Below are positions 26,262-35,878 of a DNA stretch of 64,000 nt, piece after piece (the first letter of the stretch is position 1; each line of letters opens with the position of its first letter). The position numbers and the translations under genes were made by a program. The notes under the pieces were generated by a model. It searched no databases, had not been told where the DNA came from, and saw nothing but the letters and a program-made list of their open reading frames with translations. Source of the DNA: Pseudomonas sp. IAC-BECa141 (GTDB lineage: Bacteria > Pseudomonadota > Gammaproteobacteria > Pseudomonadales > Pseudomonadaceae); assembly GCF_020544405.1 (NCBI RefSeq), contig NZ_CP065410.1, forward strand, positions 496,001 to 560,000, in the 5' to 3' direction.

Positions 26262-28958
26262 TTAGAGGCAGAGCGGGCCGCGCGGGTAGCGCTTGAGTGC
26301 CTGGATCAGCTCGCCGCCCGGAATCGGCCGGTCGAACAGATAGCCCTGGCCGACGTCGCAGCGGTGGCGACGCAGGAACGCCAGTTGCTCGGCGGTCTCG
26401 ATGCCTTCGGCCACGACCTTGAGCTTCAGGTTGTGGGCCATGGCGATCACGGCGGAGGTGATTTCCATGTCGTCCTGGTTGTCCGGGATTTCATGGATGA
26501 AGCTGCGATCGATCTTGATGATGTCGATCGGGAATTTTTTCAGGTAGCTGAGCGACGAGTAGCCGGTGCCGAAGTCATCCATCGCCAGGGTCAGGCCCAG
26601 GCGCTTGAGCTGATCGAGCTGCAGGTGAGTGTCTTCGGTGGCCTCCAGCAGCAGGCCTTCGGTCAGTTCCAGCTCCAGCAGATTGGCCGGCAGGGCTTCT
26701 TCCTTGAGGATGTTGGCGATCGAGGCCACCAGATCCGGGTCGGAGAACTGCTTGGGCGACAGGTTGATCGCCACTTGCAGTTTGCCCATGCCGGCGGCGG
26801 TCAGCGCTTTGCTCATGCGGCAGGCCTGGCGGGCGATCCATTTGCCGATCGGAATGATCAGGCCGGTTTCCTCGGCGACGCTGATGAACTGGTCCGGGCG
26901 GATCATGCCGCGTTCCGGGTGATTCCAGCGCAGCAGCGCTTCCATGCCCAGCAACCGACCGCTGCGCAGGCACAGCTTGGGTTGATAGAACACGTCCAGC
27001 TCGTTCTGGGTCAGGGCGCGGCGCAGGTTGTTCTCGACGAACAGTTTGTAACTGGCTTCGGCGTTCAGCGCTTCGGTGAACACCTGCACCTGATGTTTGC
27101 CGTTGGCCTTGGCCTTGTGCAGGGCGAGGCCGGCGTTGCGCATCAGGGTCTGCGGGTCGCGGCCGTGCAGCGGCGCGCAGGCCAGGCCCACGGAGCCGGT
27201 GACGCTGATGAGCTGGTTGTCGACGAACATCGGTTTGTCGAGGGTCATCAGCAGCTGGCTGGCGATCTGTTGGCCGGTCTCCAGGTCCGTGTCGTCGAGC
27301 AACACCGCGAATTCATTACTGGCGAACCGCGCCAGGCTGCCGCTGGAGCTCAGGCTGTTGCGCAGGCGCCGGGCCAGGCTGATCAACAGTTTGTCGCCGG
27401 TCTGGTGACCGAGGCTATCGTTGATCCGCTTGAAGTTGTCGATGTCCACCAGCAGCAGGCTGATCGGGGTATCGCTGTCCCGGGCGAAGCGTTCATCCAG
27501 GTTGCGGATAAATGCAGGCCGGTTACCGAGGTTGGTCAGGTTGTCGGTATACGCCAGACGTTCGATACGCTGCTGCGCCAGTTTGGACTGGGTGATGTCT
27601 TCGTAGATGCCGATGTAATGCGTCAGCTCACGGTTGTCGCCGTACACCTTGGAGATCGATAACTGGCCCCAGTAGGGTTCGAGGTTTTTCCGGCGGCTCT
27701 TGAATTCGCCCTGCCAGCTGTTGCTCTTGGCCAGCGCCGAGGGCGCGTCGAACAACAGTTCGCTGAGGTTTTCCAGGGCCGGCAGCTCCGCCAGGCGCTG
27801 GCCGTGGACTTCCTCGGTGGTGTACTGGGTGATCGCGGTGAAGCTCGGGTTGACGTACTCGACCACGCCGTCGCAATTGACCAGCAAAAAGGCGTTGGCG
27901 CTTTGCTCGACCGCGCGCTGGAACAAGTGCAGGGCGCTGGTGGCGGTGCGGCGGTTGTGATTGTTGATGACTTGGGCGAACTGGTCGGCCAGTTCACCGG
28001 CGAAGGCGATTTCGTCGGACTGCCAGGCGCGGGTGACGCCGGTCTGCTCCAGGCACAGCACGCCGACCACCTGGCCGTCGACGCGGATGCTGGCGTCGAG
28101 CATGGCGTTGACGTCACGGGGGCGCAGGGCCTCGGCCATCTCCCGGGTGCGCGGGTCGCGCATCGCGTTGTTCGCGTCGATGGCGCGACTGCTGTGCAGC
28201 GCTTCCATGTAATCGGGGAAGCCGCTGACGTCGATGGCCTCCGGCAGAATGTATTCCTGAGTGGCGCGGTGGTAGGCCGAGATCGGCACCAGTTTCTGGC
28301 CTTCCAGATTCCACAGGCTGGCGCAGTCGATTTCATAGATGTCGCAGGCGCAGCGTGTGATCAGTTCGGCGGCTTCTTGCAGGGAATTCTGGCTGCTGTA
28401 GCGCTGGCGGGCCAGCAACAGGATCAGATCCTGCTGGGCGCGCACCCGCTCCAGATGCTGCAGTTGCTCCTGCTGGGCACGCTGGTTGAGCTCAAGGGCG
28501 ATTTGCAGGCGCGAGTTCTGGGTTTCCAGGTCGACGGACGGCAGCGCTGGTGCTTCGTCGAACACGTTGTCGACCGCCAGCAGGTAACCGCGCAGCAAGT
28601 GACGGTTGTGCTGTTTGTAGGCCTCACCGAGTTCAAGAATGCTCAGGGCGCCGGCGGCGGTGTGCAGGGTGTAGCGCACCAGATAATGCGGACTTTGGCC
28701 GAGTTGCTGCTGGATCGTGTCATGCAGCTGATAGCGCGCTTCGGGCTCCATCAGGCTGGCGTAGGGCGAGCCGACCAGGGCGCAGAGTTCGACGGCGGGC
28801 TGGCCGAACTGACGTTCGCAGTTGGGATCGAGAAACAGCATCGCCCAGCTGGCTTCATTCAAGCGCTCGAAACGCAGCATGCCGAGCCGCGAGGGCACAG
28901 GCAACTGCGTCACTACCTCGGCCACCATACGGCTGGCGGCATCGGGTTGGCTCTTCAT
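26262..28958 (-). CDS. PAS-GAF-PAS-GGDEF-EAL protein (probable c-di-GMP phosphodiesterase)
   Basis: About 898 residues. An N-terminal PAS-like segment (about 20-140) and coiled region are followed by GAF (about 180-340), a second PAS (about 350-470, with FLLVNCDGVVEYVNPSF), GGDEF (about 480-640) and EAL (about 650-895). The GGDEF signature is replaced by ASNEF, so cyclase activity is doubtful. The EAL domain keeps EALLRW, the Asp pair of MDDFGTGYSSLSYL, KIDRSF and EGIETAEQL, so it should hydrolyse c-di-GMP, perhaps with the GGDEF as a GTP-binding regulator. No membrane segment, so a cytosolic sensor. The start MKSQPDAAS is preferred to an upstream frame that reads Arg-rich non-family sequence, though its ribosome site is weak. 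Confidence 0.88.
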   Translation of the reverse strand: MKSQPDAASRMVAEVVTQLPVPSRLGMLRFERLNEASWAMLFLDPNCERQFGQPAVELCALVGSPYASLMEPEARYQLHDTIQQQLGQSPHYLVRYTLHTAAGALSILELGEAYKQHNRHLLRGYLLAVDNVFDEAPALPSVDLETQNSRLQIALELNQRAQQEQLQHLERVRAQQDLILLLARQRYSSQNSLQEAAELITRCACDIYEIDCASLWNLEGQKLVPISAYHRATQEYILPEAIDVSGFPDYMEALHSSRAIDANNAMRDPRTREMAEALRPRDVNAMLDASIRVDGQVVGVLCLEQTGVTRAWQSDEIAFAGELADQFAQVINNHNRRTATSALHLFQRAVEQSANAFLLVNCDGVVEYVNPSFTAITQYTTEEVHGQRLAELPALENLSELLFDAPSALAKSNSWQGEFKSRRKNLEPYWGQLSISKVYGDNRELTHYIGIYEDITQSKLAQQRIERLAYTDNLTNLGNRPAFIRNLDERFARDSDTPISLLLVDIDNFKRINDSLGHQTGDKLLISLARRLRNSLSSSGSLARFASNEFAVLLDDTDLETGQQIASQLLMTLDKPMFVDNQLISVTGSVGLACAPLHGRDPQTLMRNAGLALHKAKANGKHQVQVFTEALNAEASYKLFVENNLRRALTQNELDVFYQPKLCLRSGRLLGMEALLRWNHPERGMIRPDQFISVAEETGLIIPIGKWIARQACRMSKALTAAGMGKLQVAINLSPKQFSDPDLVASIANILKEEALPANLLELELTEGLLLEATEDTHLQLDQLKRLGLTLAMDDFGTGYSSLSYLKKFPIDIIKIDRSFIHEIPDNQDDMEITSAVIAMAHNLKLKVVAEGIETAEQLAFLRRHRCDVGQGYLFDRPIPGGELIQALKRYPRGPLCL

Positions 28959-29197
28959 GAAGGGAACTCGCTTGGAAATTTGCTGAACGCGCCGGGCTCT
29001 CGCCCTCTTTACTGTTGCCTGCGGCAAGGTTGCATCATTGCGGCACTGACTGACAAGAGACATGAAGGCCAAGTGCTATAAGAATATGTCGGCTGCAGTG
29101 AACATTTCTCCAGCGCTTGCCGGAAACTAATGCTTTCAAGCGTGGTGATGCCCGTTCCAGAGCCTTCTGGCATCCGGAACGGTCGTTGCCGCTGGAT

Positions 29198-30607
29198 TCA
29201 CCGCAACGGAATATCGATCGATTGCAGAGGCTTGCCATCGCGGTCGTGGTAGTTGACCTGGATCCGCCCGGCCTCGACCACCATGTGCGCGAAGTTGTCC
29301 TGGCTGATGACCTGACTGGTCAGCGCGTGCCGGTATTCGCCTGACTCGGTCTGTGCCAGTGGCGAGTCGAGCCTGAAGGTCGCGGCGGTGGCGTAGGGCA
29401 GCAGTTTGCTGTTGCTCAGCGGCGAGGAAACGACGGTGTGTACTTCAAAGTCCGGGTCTTCGCTGTGGCTCAGGCGACTGGTCAGCGAACCATGCACATC
29501 GCCGGAAATGAACACAACGTTTTTGAGCCGATGCTTGCGGATGGTCTCCAGCAGGCGCAGGCGCTGTTCGGGGAAGCCCGCCCAGGCATCGTTGCCGTTC
29601 AGTTTGCGGTCGGGGTAGAACATGACGCTGGTGACCACGAACTTGACCCGCGCCGGGCTGTCGACCAGCCACTTGCACAAGGCCTGTTCCTGTTCTTCAT
29701 CGAGGATGCGGCGGTTGTCGTTCGACAAGTTGCGGCGAGTTCGGCTGTCCGTTACAAACCATTCGATATCGCCGTCACTGAATTGATACCAGTAGTGCGT
29801 CAGAGAGGTTCGATCGATAGTGCCGTTAGTTGTTGTTGAACAGATCGGGCTATGGCTGGCTTGATAAATATCGTAAGCCGCCATTGCATTGCGATAGAGA
29901 GTTTCATCGGACTTGTTGGCGTTCATGGGCCAGTTATCTTCTATTTCATGATCATCAAGAATCATGTAAGTCGAAGTCTCCGACATCAGTCGTCGAATAT
30001 TGGGCAGGGAAAACGCCGCACGATACTTTGCAATGATCTCGTCATAGTCGCGGTCAGGAGCGAGCAGGTTCAAATCATCGGCGTAGATCTGATCGCCACA
30101 CATCATGATTGCGCTGACTGCCGGTTGTGCTCCCTCGATCAATTGGCTGATGGACGCGAAGATCCGGTCGCCCAGATGCGGGAGGACAGGGATGCCGGAG
30201 GTCATGCGCAGGTAGCGACAGGAACCAAGGATGTAGGCACGCGGCTGTAACGGCTGATGGCTGCGGGTGCGCAGGCGATACGTTTCTCGTGGCCATTGCA
30301 GCGGCAGCTCCGCCACGCTGTGGACGGTGTGGACGGGGCTCATCGGGCTGAACCAGCCGGTCTGGTATTCATATTCGGTGTCGGCTTGCAAATGATCGAG
30401 TACCAGCACCTCAGTCATGTCGCGAGTTGAATCAAGCTTTACAAACCGGCCCGTTTGCCATTGTTTGGAATCCAATGGCCGGTAACGAATGCCGGCAAAT
30501 ACGGCCGTGTTATGTTGCAGTCCGCCGCGAATAAAGATTCGCGCCTGATGAGTTGTTGTGTGGCCAACGATCGGGCCGACAGTAGGTTTCAGCATGTTCG
30601 AATCCAT
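29198..30607 (-). CDS. PhoD-like alkaline phosphatase family protein
   Basis: Metallophosphoesterase-type protein of 469 residues. An N-terminal fibronectin-like segment (about 8-110, VGHTTTHQARIFIRG) precedes the PhoD-like catalytic domain (about 125-420) with MCGDQIYADDL, ILDDHEIEDNW, the FVTDSRTRRN block and ISGDVHGSLTSRLS, which supply the expected metal ligands (GDQ, DDHE, GDVH). Unlike secreted PhoD it has no Tat or Sec signal, suggesting a cytosolic enzyme of unknown substrate. Two in-frame ATGs (30605-30607 and 30593-30595) are possible starts. It is separated from its neighbours by about 125 and 270 bp. Confidence 0.82.
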   Translation of the reverse strand: MDSNMLKPTVGPIVGHTTTHQARIFIRGGLQHNTAVFAGIRYRPLDSKQWQTGRFVKLDSTRDMTEVLVLDHLQADTEYEYQTGWFSPMSPVHTVHSVAELPLQWPRETYRLRTRSHQPLQPRAYILGSCRYLRMTSGIPVLPHLGDRIFASISQLIEGAQPAVSAIMMCGDQIYADDLNLLAPDRDYDEIIAKYRAAFSLPNIRRLMSETSTYMILDDHEIEDNWPMNANKSDETLYRNAMAAYDIYQASHSPICSTTTNGTIDRTSLTHYWYQFSDGDIEWFVTDSRTRRNLSNDNRRILDEEQEQALCKWLVDSPARVKFVVTSVMFYPDRKLNGNDAWAGFPEQRLRLLETIRKHRLKNVVFISGDVHGSLTSRLSHSEDPDFEVHTVVSSPLSNSKLLPYATAATFRLDSPLAQTESGEYRHALTSQVISQDNFAHMVVEAGRIQVNYHDRDGKPLQSIDIPLR

Positions 30608-30772
30608 TCGAATAGAAGTTGGTGATGAACAAAGTTGCCCCGTTTTATTGGTGCAACTTTAATACGCCAAGGTTAGTTGCCTGTTGCTGAAAAATATCAA
30701 CAGGAAGTGGACTTGAGGTGTGGCTTATATCAGCACGAGTTGTGGGAAAAAGTTCGGGCGGAAGTTATTTCA

Positions 30773-30806
30773 GGCAAAAAAAAGCCCCGCCAAACTGACG
30801 GGGTTG
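30773..30806 (-). terminator. Rho-independent terminator downstream of aceF
   Basis: On the minus strand CCCCG and CGGGG arms (30799-30803 and 30785-30789) are followed by eight Ts. A second, stronger T-less hairpin (11-bp arms at 30845-30855 and 30860-30870) lies just after the aceF stop and may protect the transcript 3' end. Confidence 0.75.
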
Positions 30807-30875
30807 AGGTACGAGCGTGTGGCGCTCGAAAACGTGGGACACGGTCGGCCCTCCGTTGCCGGAGGGCCGAGCGCT

Positions 30876-32837
30876 TTACAGCAGGATGGTGCGGATGTCC
30901 GCCAGCAGGTCGCTCAGACGCTTGGTGAAGCGTGCGGCAGCGGCGCCGTTGATCACACGGTGATCGTAGGACAGCGACAGTGGCAGCATCAGTTTCGGCT
31001 GGAAGGCTTTGCCGTCCCAGACTGGCTGGATGGTTGCCTTGGAAACACCGAGGATCGCCACTTCCGGCGCGTTGACGATCGGCGTGAAACCGGTGCCGCC
31101 AATGTGGCCGAGGCTGGAAATGGTGAAGCAGGCGCCTTGCATCTCGTCCGACGAGAGCTTCTTGGTCCGGGCTTTCTCAGCCAGGGAAGCGGCCTCGGCG
31201 GCCAGTTGCAGCAGGCTCTTCTGGTCGACGTTCTTGATGACCGGTACCAGCAGGCCATCCGGGGTGTCGACGGCGAAGCCGATGTTCACGTATTTCTTGC
31301 GGATGATCGCCTTGCCGCTTGGGGCCAGCGAGCTGTTGAAGTCCGGCAGTTCCTTGAGCAGGTGGGCGCAGGACTTGAGCAGCAGCGGCAGGATGGTCAG
31401 CTTGACGCCGGCCTTCTCTGCGACAGCTTTCTGTGCGGTGCGGAACGCTTCCAGCTCGGTGATATCCGCCGAGTCGAATTGCGTCACGTGCGGCACGTTC
31501 AGCCAGCTGCGGTGCAGGTTGGCAGCGCCGACCTGCATCAGGCGGGTCATCGGCACTTCTTCGATTTCGCCGAAGCGGCTGAAGTCGACGGCCGGAATCG
31601 GCGGGATGCCCGCGCCACCGGTTGCGCCAGCGGCAGCGGCCGGTGCTTCCTTGGCCTTCTGCATCATGGCTTTGACGTATGTCTGAACGTCTTCTTTCAG
31701 GATGCGACCGTGCGGACCGCTGGCGCCGACAGCGCTCAGCTCGACGCCGAATTCGCGAGCCAGTTGACGCACGGCAGGGCCGGCGTGAACTTTCGCACCC
31801 GGCTTGGCTGGAGCAGCAACCGGAGCGGCGGCAGCAGGTGCAGCGGCAGCCGGAGCAGCAGCGGCTGGCGCCGGAGCGCTCGGAGCAGCGGCGGCAGCTG
31901 GAGCCGGGGCAGCAGCCGGAGCGGCGCCTTTGACTTTCAGCTTGAGGATCAGATCGCCGGTGCCGACTTCGTCGTCCAGCTTGATGGAAACGCTTTCCAC
32001 CACGCCAGCGGCAGGCGACGGGATTTCCATGCTCGCCTTGTCGGATTCCAGGGTGATCAGCGACTGATAGGCTTCAACGCTGTCGCCAGCCTTGACCAAT
32101 ACTTCGATGATCTTGGCCTTGCCGGCCGAACCGATGTCCGGAACGTGGATGTCCTGAACGCTGTCGGCAACCGGTGCGGCTGGCGCGGCGGCAGGCGCCG
32201 GCGCTGCGGCAGCGGCTGGAGCAGCAGCCTGGGCCGGAGCGGCGGCAGCAGGGGCCGCAGCACCCGCCACTTCCAGATCCAGAATCAGGTCGCCAGTGCC
32301 GACTTCGTCGTTCAACTTGACGCTGATGGCCTTGACCACGCCAGCGGCAGGCGACGGGATTTCCATGCTGGCCTTGTCGGATTCCAGGGTGATCAGCGAC
32401 TGATCAGCCTCGACCTTGTCGCCGACCTTGACCTGGATCTCGATGATCTGGGCCTTGCCCGACGAACCGATGTCCGGCACGTGCACTTGTTGAACCGAAG
32501 CGGCAGCAGGGGCAGCGGCTGGCGCGGCAGCAGGCGCGGCAGCCGGTGCAGCTTCAGCCTTGGCAGCAGGAGCGGCAGCCGGAGCAGGGGCCGCTTGCGC
32601 GGCGCCCTCGACTTCCAGTTCCAGCAGTTCGTCGCCTTCTTTCAGGCGATCACCCAGCTTCACTTTCAGGCTCTTGATGACACCGGCCTTCGGGGCCGGC
32701 ACTTCCATGCTGGCCTTGTCCGATTCCAGAGTCAGGATGCTCTGGTCGGCTTCGATACGGTCGCCGACCTTCACAAACAGTTCGATTACTTCACCTTCAC
32801 CGCTGCCGATGTCAGGTACGCGAATGAGTTCGCTCAC
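30876..32837 (-). CDS. aceF: AceF: pyruvate dehydrogenase E2, dihydrolipoyl acetyltransferase
   Basis: E2 core of the pyruvate dehydrogenase complex, 653 residues. Three lipoyl domains are visible (about 1-75, 118-190 and 235-310), each with the lipoylated lysine in LESDKASMEVP/IP, joined by long Ala/Pro linkers. The peripheral-subunit-binding domain (about 360-395, PAVRQLAREFGVEL) and the acetyltransferase domain (about 425-653) with SLSYDHRVINGAAAARF follow. The start is GTG at 32835-32837 (complement) behind GAGGAG. aceE ends 11 bp upstream, so the two form an operon. Three lipoyl domains is one more than I recall for P. aeruginosa AceF. Confidence 0.97.
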   Translation of the reverse strand: MSELIRVPDIGSGEGEVIELFVKVGDRIEADQSILTLESDKASMEVPAPKAGVIKSLKVKLGDRLKEGDELLELEVEGAAQAAPAPAAAPAAKAEAAPAAAPAAAPAAAPAAASVQQVHVPDIGSSGKAQIIEIQVKVGDKVEADQSLITLESDKASMEIPSPAAGVVKAISVKLNDEVGTGDLILDLEVAGAAAPAAAAPAQAAAPAAAAAPAPAAAPAAPVADSVQDIHVPDIGSAGKAKIIEVLVKAGDSVEAYQSLITLESDKASMEIPSPAAGVVESVSIKLDDEVGTGDLILKLKVKGAAPAAAPAPAAAAAPSAPAPAAAAPAAAAPAAAAPVAAPAKPGAKVHAGPAVRQLAREFGVELSAVGASGPHGRILKEDVQTYVKAMMQKAKEAPAAAAGATGGAGIPPIPAVDFSRFGEIEEVPMTRLMQVGAANLHRSWLNVPHVTQFDSADITELEAFRTAQKAVAEKAGVKLTILPLLLKSCAHLLKELPDFNSSLAPSGKAIIRKKYVNIGFAVDTPDGLLVPVIKNVDQKSLLQLAAEAASLAEKARTKKLSSDEMQGACFTISSLGHIGGTGFTPIVNAPEVAILGVSKATIQPVWDGKAFQPKLMLPLSLSYDHRVINGAAAARFTKRLSDLLADIRTILL

Positions 32838-32848
32838 AGAGTTTCTCC

Positions 32849-35494
32849 TCAGCAGTCCAGTGGGTTGCGTTTTTCCGGGTCGATACCGAACTTGGTAATG
32901 GCCTCGGCCACGACTTTAGGTTCGATATCACCACGGTCAGCCAGTGCTTCCAGGGCTGCCAACACCACGAAATGACGGTCGACTTCGAAGAAATGACGCA
33001 GTTTCTTGCGGCTGTCGCTGCGGCCGAAACCGTCGGTGCCCAGGACTTTGAATTCCTTGGACGGTACCCACTGACGGATCTGCTCGGCGAACAGTTTCAT
33101 GTAGTCGGTAGAGGCGATGACCGGACCTTTACGGCCGCTCAGGCACTCTTCGACGTAGCTGCGCTTAGGCTTCTGGCCTGGTTTCAGACGGTTGCTGCGC
33201 TCTACGGCCAGCCCGTCGCGACGCAGTTCGTTGAAGCTGGTAACGCTCCATACGTCGGCACCGATGTTGAACTCTTCACGCAGGATCTTCGCCGCTTCAC
33301 GGACTTCACGCAGGATGGTACCGGAGCCCATCAGCTGTACGTGGTGCGCCGCGTCGCGGGTGTCTTCTTCGAGCAGGTACATGCCTTTCTTGATGCCTTC
33401 TTCGGCACCGGCCGGCATGGCTGGCTGCTGGTACGACTCGTTCATCACGGTGATGTAATAGAAGATGTCCTGTTGCTCTTCGGTCATCTTCTTCATGCCG
33501 TCCTGAATGATCACCGCCAGCTCGTAGCCGTAGGTCGGATCGTAGGTGCGGCAGTTCGGGATGGTGGCAGCCAGCAGGTGGCTGTGACCGTCTTCGTGCT
33601 GCAGGCCTTCACCGTTCAGGGTGGTGCGGCCGGCGGTGCCGCCGATCAGGAAGCCACGGGTGCGGCTGTCGCCGGCAGCCCAGGCCAGGTCGCCGATACG
33701 CTGGAAGCCGAACATCGAGTAGAAGATGTAGAACGGCAGCATTGGCTGGTTGTGGCTGGAGTACGAAGTACCGGCAGCGATGAAGGAGCTCATGGCGCCC
33801 GCTTCGTTGATGCCTTCTTCAAGGATCTGACCTTTCTGGTCTTCCTTGTAGAACATCACCTGGTCTTTATCGACTGGCTCGTAGAGCTGGCCGACGGACG
33901 AGTAGATGCCCAGCTGACGGAACATGCCTTCCATGCCGAAGGTACGGGCTTCGTCCGGGATGATCGGAACGATGCGCGGGCCGATTTCCTTGTCCTTGAC
34001 CAGCTGGGCGAGGATCCGCACGAAGGCCATGGTGGTGGAAATTTCGCGGTCGCCGGAACCGTCGAGGATTGCCTTGAGGGTGTCCAGGTCCGGAGTCGGC
34101 ACACTGAAGCTCTGCGCACGACGCTGCGGAACGAAACCGCCCAGTGCGGCACGACGCTCGGCCAGATAACGGGCTTCGGCGCTGCCTTCTTCCGGCTTGA
34201 AGAACGGCAGGTGTTCCAGGTCGGCATCCTTGACCGGGATGTCGAAACGGTCACGGAAGTGTTTCAGGCTTTCGACGTCGACTTTCTTGGTGTTGTGCGC
34301 GGTGTTTTTCGCTTCGCCGGCACCGGTGCCATAACCCTTGATGGTCTTGGCCAGAATGACGGTAGGCTGGTCCTTGTGGTTGACCGCCTGGTGGTACGCC
34401 GCGTAGACCTTGTACGGGTCGTGGCCGCCACGGTTGAGTTTCCAGATCTCGTCGTCGGACAGGTCGGCAACCATCGCCTTGAGTTCAGGCGTGTTGAAGA
34501 AGTGCTCGCGAACGAACGCGCCGTCTTTGGCCTTGTAGTTCTGGTACTCGCCGTCGATGACTTCGTCCATGCGACGTTGCAGGATGCCGTCGACGTCCTT
34601 GGCCAGCAGTGGGTCCCAGAAACGGCCCCAGATGACTTTGTTGACGTTCCACTGGGCACCGCGGAACACGCCTTCGAGTTCCTGGATGATCTTGCCGTTG
34701 CCGCGAACCGGGCCGTCGAGGCGCTGCAGGTTGCAGTTGATGACGAAGATCAGGTTGTCCAGCTTCTCGCGGCCGGCCAGGGAGATGGCGCCCAGGGATT
34801 CCGGCTCGTCGCACTCGCCGTCGCCCAGGAAGCACCAGACTTTCTGTTTGCCCGGCTGGATGAAACCGCGGTGTTCCAGGTACTTCATGAAGCGAGCCTG
34901 GTAGATCGCCTGGATCGGGCCCAGACCCATCGAAACGGTCGGGAACTGCCAGAAGTCAGGCATCAGCCAAGGGTGCGGGTAGGACGACAGGCCCTGACCG
35001 TCGACTTCCTGGCGGAAGTTGTTCATCTGGTCTTCGGTGATGCGGCCTTCCATGAACGCACGGGCGTAAACGCCTGGCGAGGTATGGCCCTGGAAGTAGA
35101 TCAGGTCGCCGCCGTGTTCATCGGTCGGGGCCTGGAAGAAGTAGTTGAAGCCGATGTCGTACAGGGTCGCACTGGAAGCGAAGCTGGAGATGTGACCACC
35201 CAGGTCAGAATCTTTCAGGTTCGTACGCATTACCATGGCCATCGCGTTCCAGCGTACCAGCGAGCGAATGCGGCGTTCCATGAACAGGTCGCCAGGCATG
35301 CGTGCTTCGTGGGTAACGGGGATCGTGTTGCGGTAAGGCGTGGTGATGGCGTAAGGGAGCTGCGAACCGCTGCGGGTCGCCAGTTCACCCATACGGGTCA
35401 TCAGATAGTGAGCACGGTCTTCGCCTTCTTTGTCGAGAACCGATTCCAGGGCGTCCAGCCATTCCTGGGTTTCGACGGGATCGAGGTCTTGCAT
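32849..35494 (-). CDS. aceE: AceE: pyruvate dehydrogenase E1 component (homodimeric)
   Basis: Thiamine-diphosphate E1 subunit that decarboxylates pyruvate and acetylates E2 lipoyl groups. The 881 residues match homodimeric gamma-proteobacterial AceE. The ThDP/Mg motif [10 protein letters not shown] (about 225-256) and H-rich N-terminal segment are present, as are the pyrimidine-domain and transketolase C-terminal blocks ([31 protein letters not shown] near 810). The start ATG has GGAG eight bases upstream. First gene of aceEF, divergent from glnE across a 384-bp region with two palindromic sites. Confidence 0.98.
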   Translation of the reverse strand: MQDLDPVETQEWLDALESVLDKEGEDRAHYLMTRMGELATRSGSQLPYAITTPYRNTIPVTHEARMPGDLFMERRIRSLVRWNAMAMVMRTNLKDSDLGGHISSFASSATLYDIGFNYFFQAPTDEHGGDLIYFQGHTSPGVYARAFMEGRITEDQMNNFRQEVDGQGLSSYPHPWLMPDFWQFPTVSMGLGPIQAIYQARFMKYLEHRGFIQPGKQKVWCFLGDGECDEPESLGAISLAGREKLDNLIFVINCNLQRLDGPVRGNGKIIQELEGVFRGAQWNVNKVIWGRFWDPLLAKDVDGILQRRMDEVIDGEYQNYKAKDGAFVREHFFNTPELKAMVADLSDDEIWKLNRGGHDPYKVYAAYHQAVNHKDQPTVILAKTIKGYGTGAGEAKNTAHNTKKVDVESLKHFRDRFDIPVKDADLEHLPFFKPEEGSAEARYLAERRAALGGFVPQRRAQSFSVPTPDLDTLKAILDGSGDREISTTMAFVRILAQLVKDKEIGPRIVPIIPDEARTFGMEGMFRQLGIYSSVGQLYEPVDKDQVMFYKEDQKGQILEEGINEAGAMSSFIAAGTSYSSHNQPMLPFYIFYSMFGFQRIGDLAWAAGDSRTRGFLIGGTAGRTTLNGEGLQHEDGHSHLLAATIPNCRTYDPTYGYELAVIIQDGMKKMTEEQQDIFYYITVMNESYQQPAMPAGAEEGIKKGMYLLEEDTRDAAHHVQLMGSGTILREVREAAKILREEFNIGADVWSVTSFNELRRDGLAVERSNRLKPGQKPKRSYVEECLSGRKGPVIASTDYMKLFAEQIRQWVPSKEFKVLGTDGFGRSDSRKKLRHFFEVDRHFVVLAALEALADRGDIEPKVVAEAITKFGIDPEKRNPLDC

Positions 35495-35878
35495 GGCTTG
35501 CTCCAGGGCGGAAAGGCTTCCAGAATCGGTTGCCTGAGTTTGCGACTGGCCTTGTGGGCAGACGATTTAAAATTCTTGGATTGCCGACAGGTTGTTCCGG
35601 CGGCGTGTAGTTTTACTACAAATCATCCGGCATTTCAGCCTTTCGAATGTATAGACGAGTAGTAAAACTACAGATGAAAGGCTTGTGGCCTCCGACTGCG
35701 TTGTGAGAATAATCGTTAAGGTTGGTCTTTAGCCATCCGAAAAAGGTGAAAGTTTGATGTTGGCTGCCAAAGAAAAAGAAATTTCAGCTATTTCTCACTT
35801 TTGTTCGACAGTCCTTCGCGTAGCGGTTTTTCAATCATCACTACAAGCGGCCATTTACACGCCGATCAAGGATAGACC
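35495..35878. promoter_or_regulatory. aceE-glnE divergent control region with two 15-bp palindromes
   Basis: TGTAGTTTTACTACA at 35606-35620 is a perfect palindrome around a 3-base centre; at 35658-35672 the same site recurs on the other strand with one end base changed. Their centres are 52 bp apart, about five helical turns. The xGTxxxxACx half-site layout resembles operators of FadR/PdhR-type GntR regulators. No gene is seen in the 384 bp. Confidence 0.6.

Noticed and set aside
32972..35662. An 896-codon plus-strand open frame opposite aceE
   Set aside because: Antisense of aceE, which is conserved end to end.
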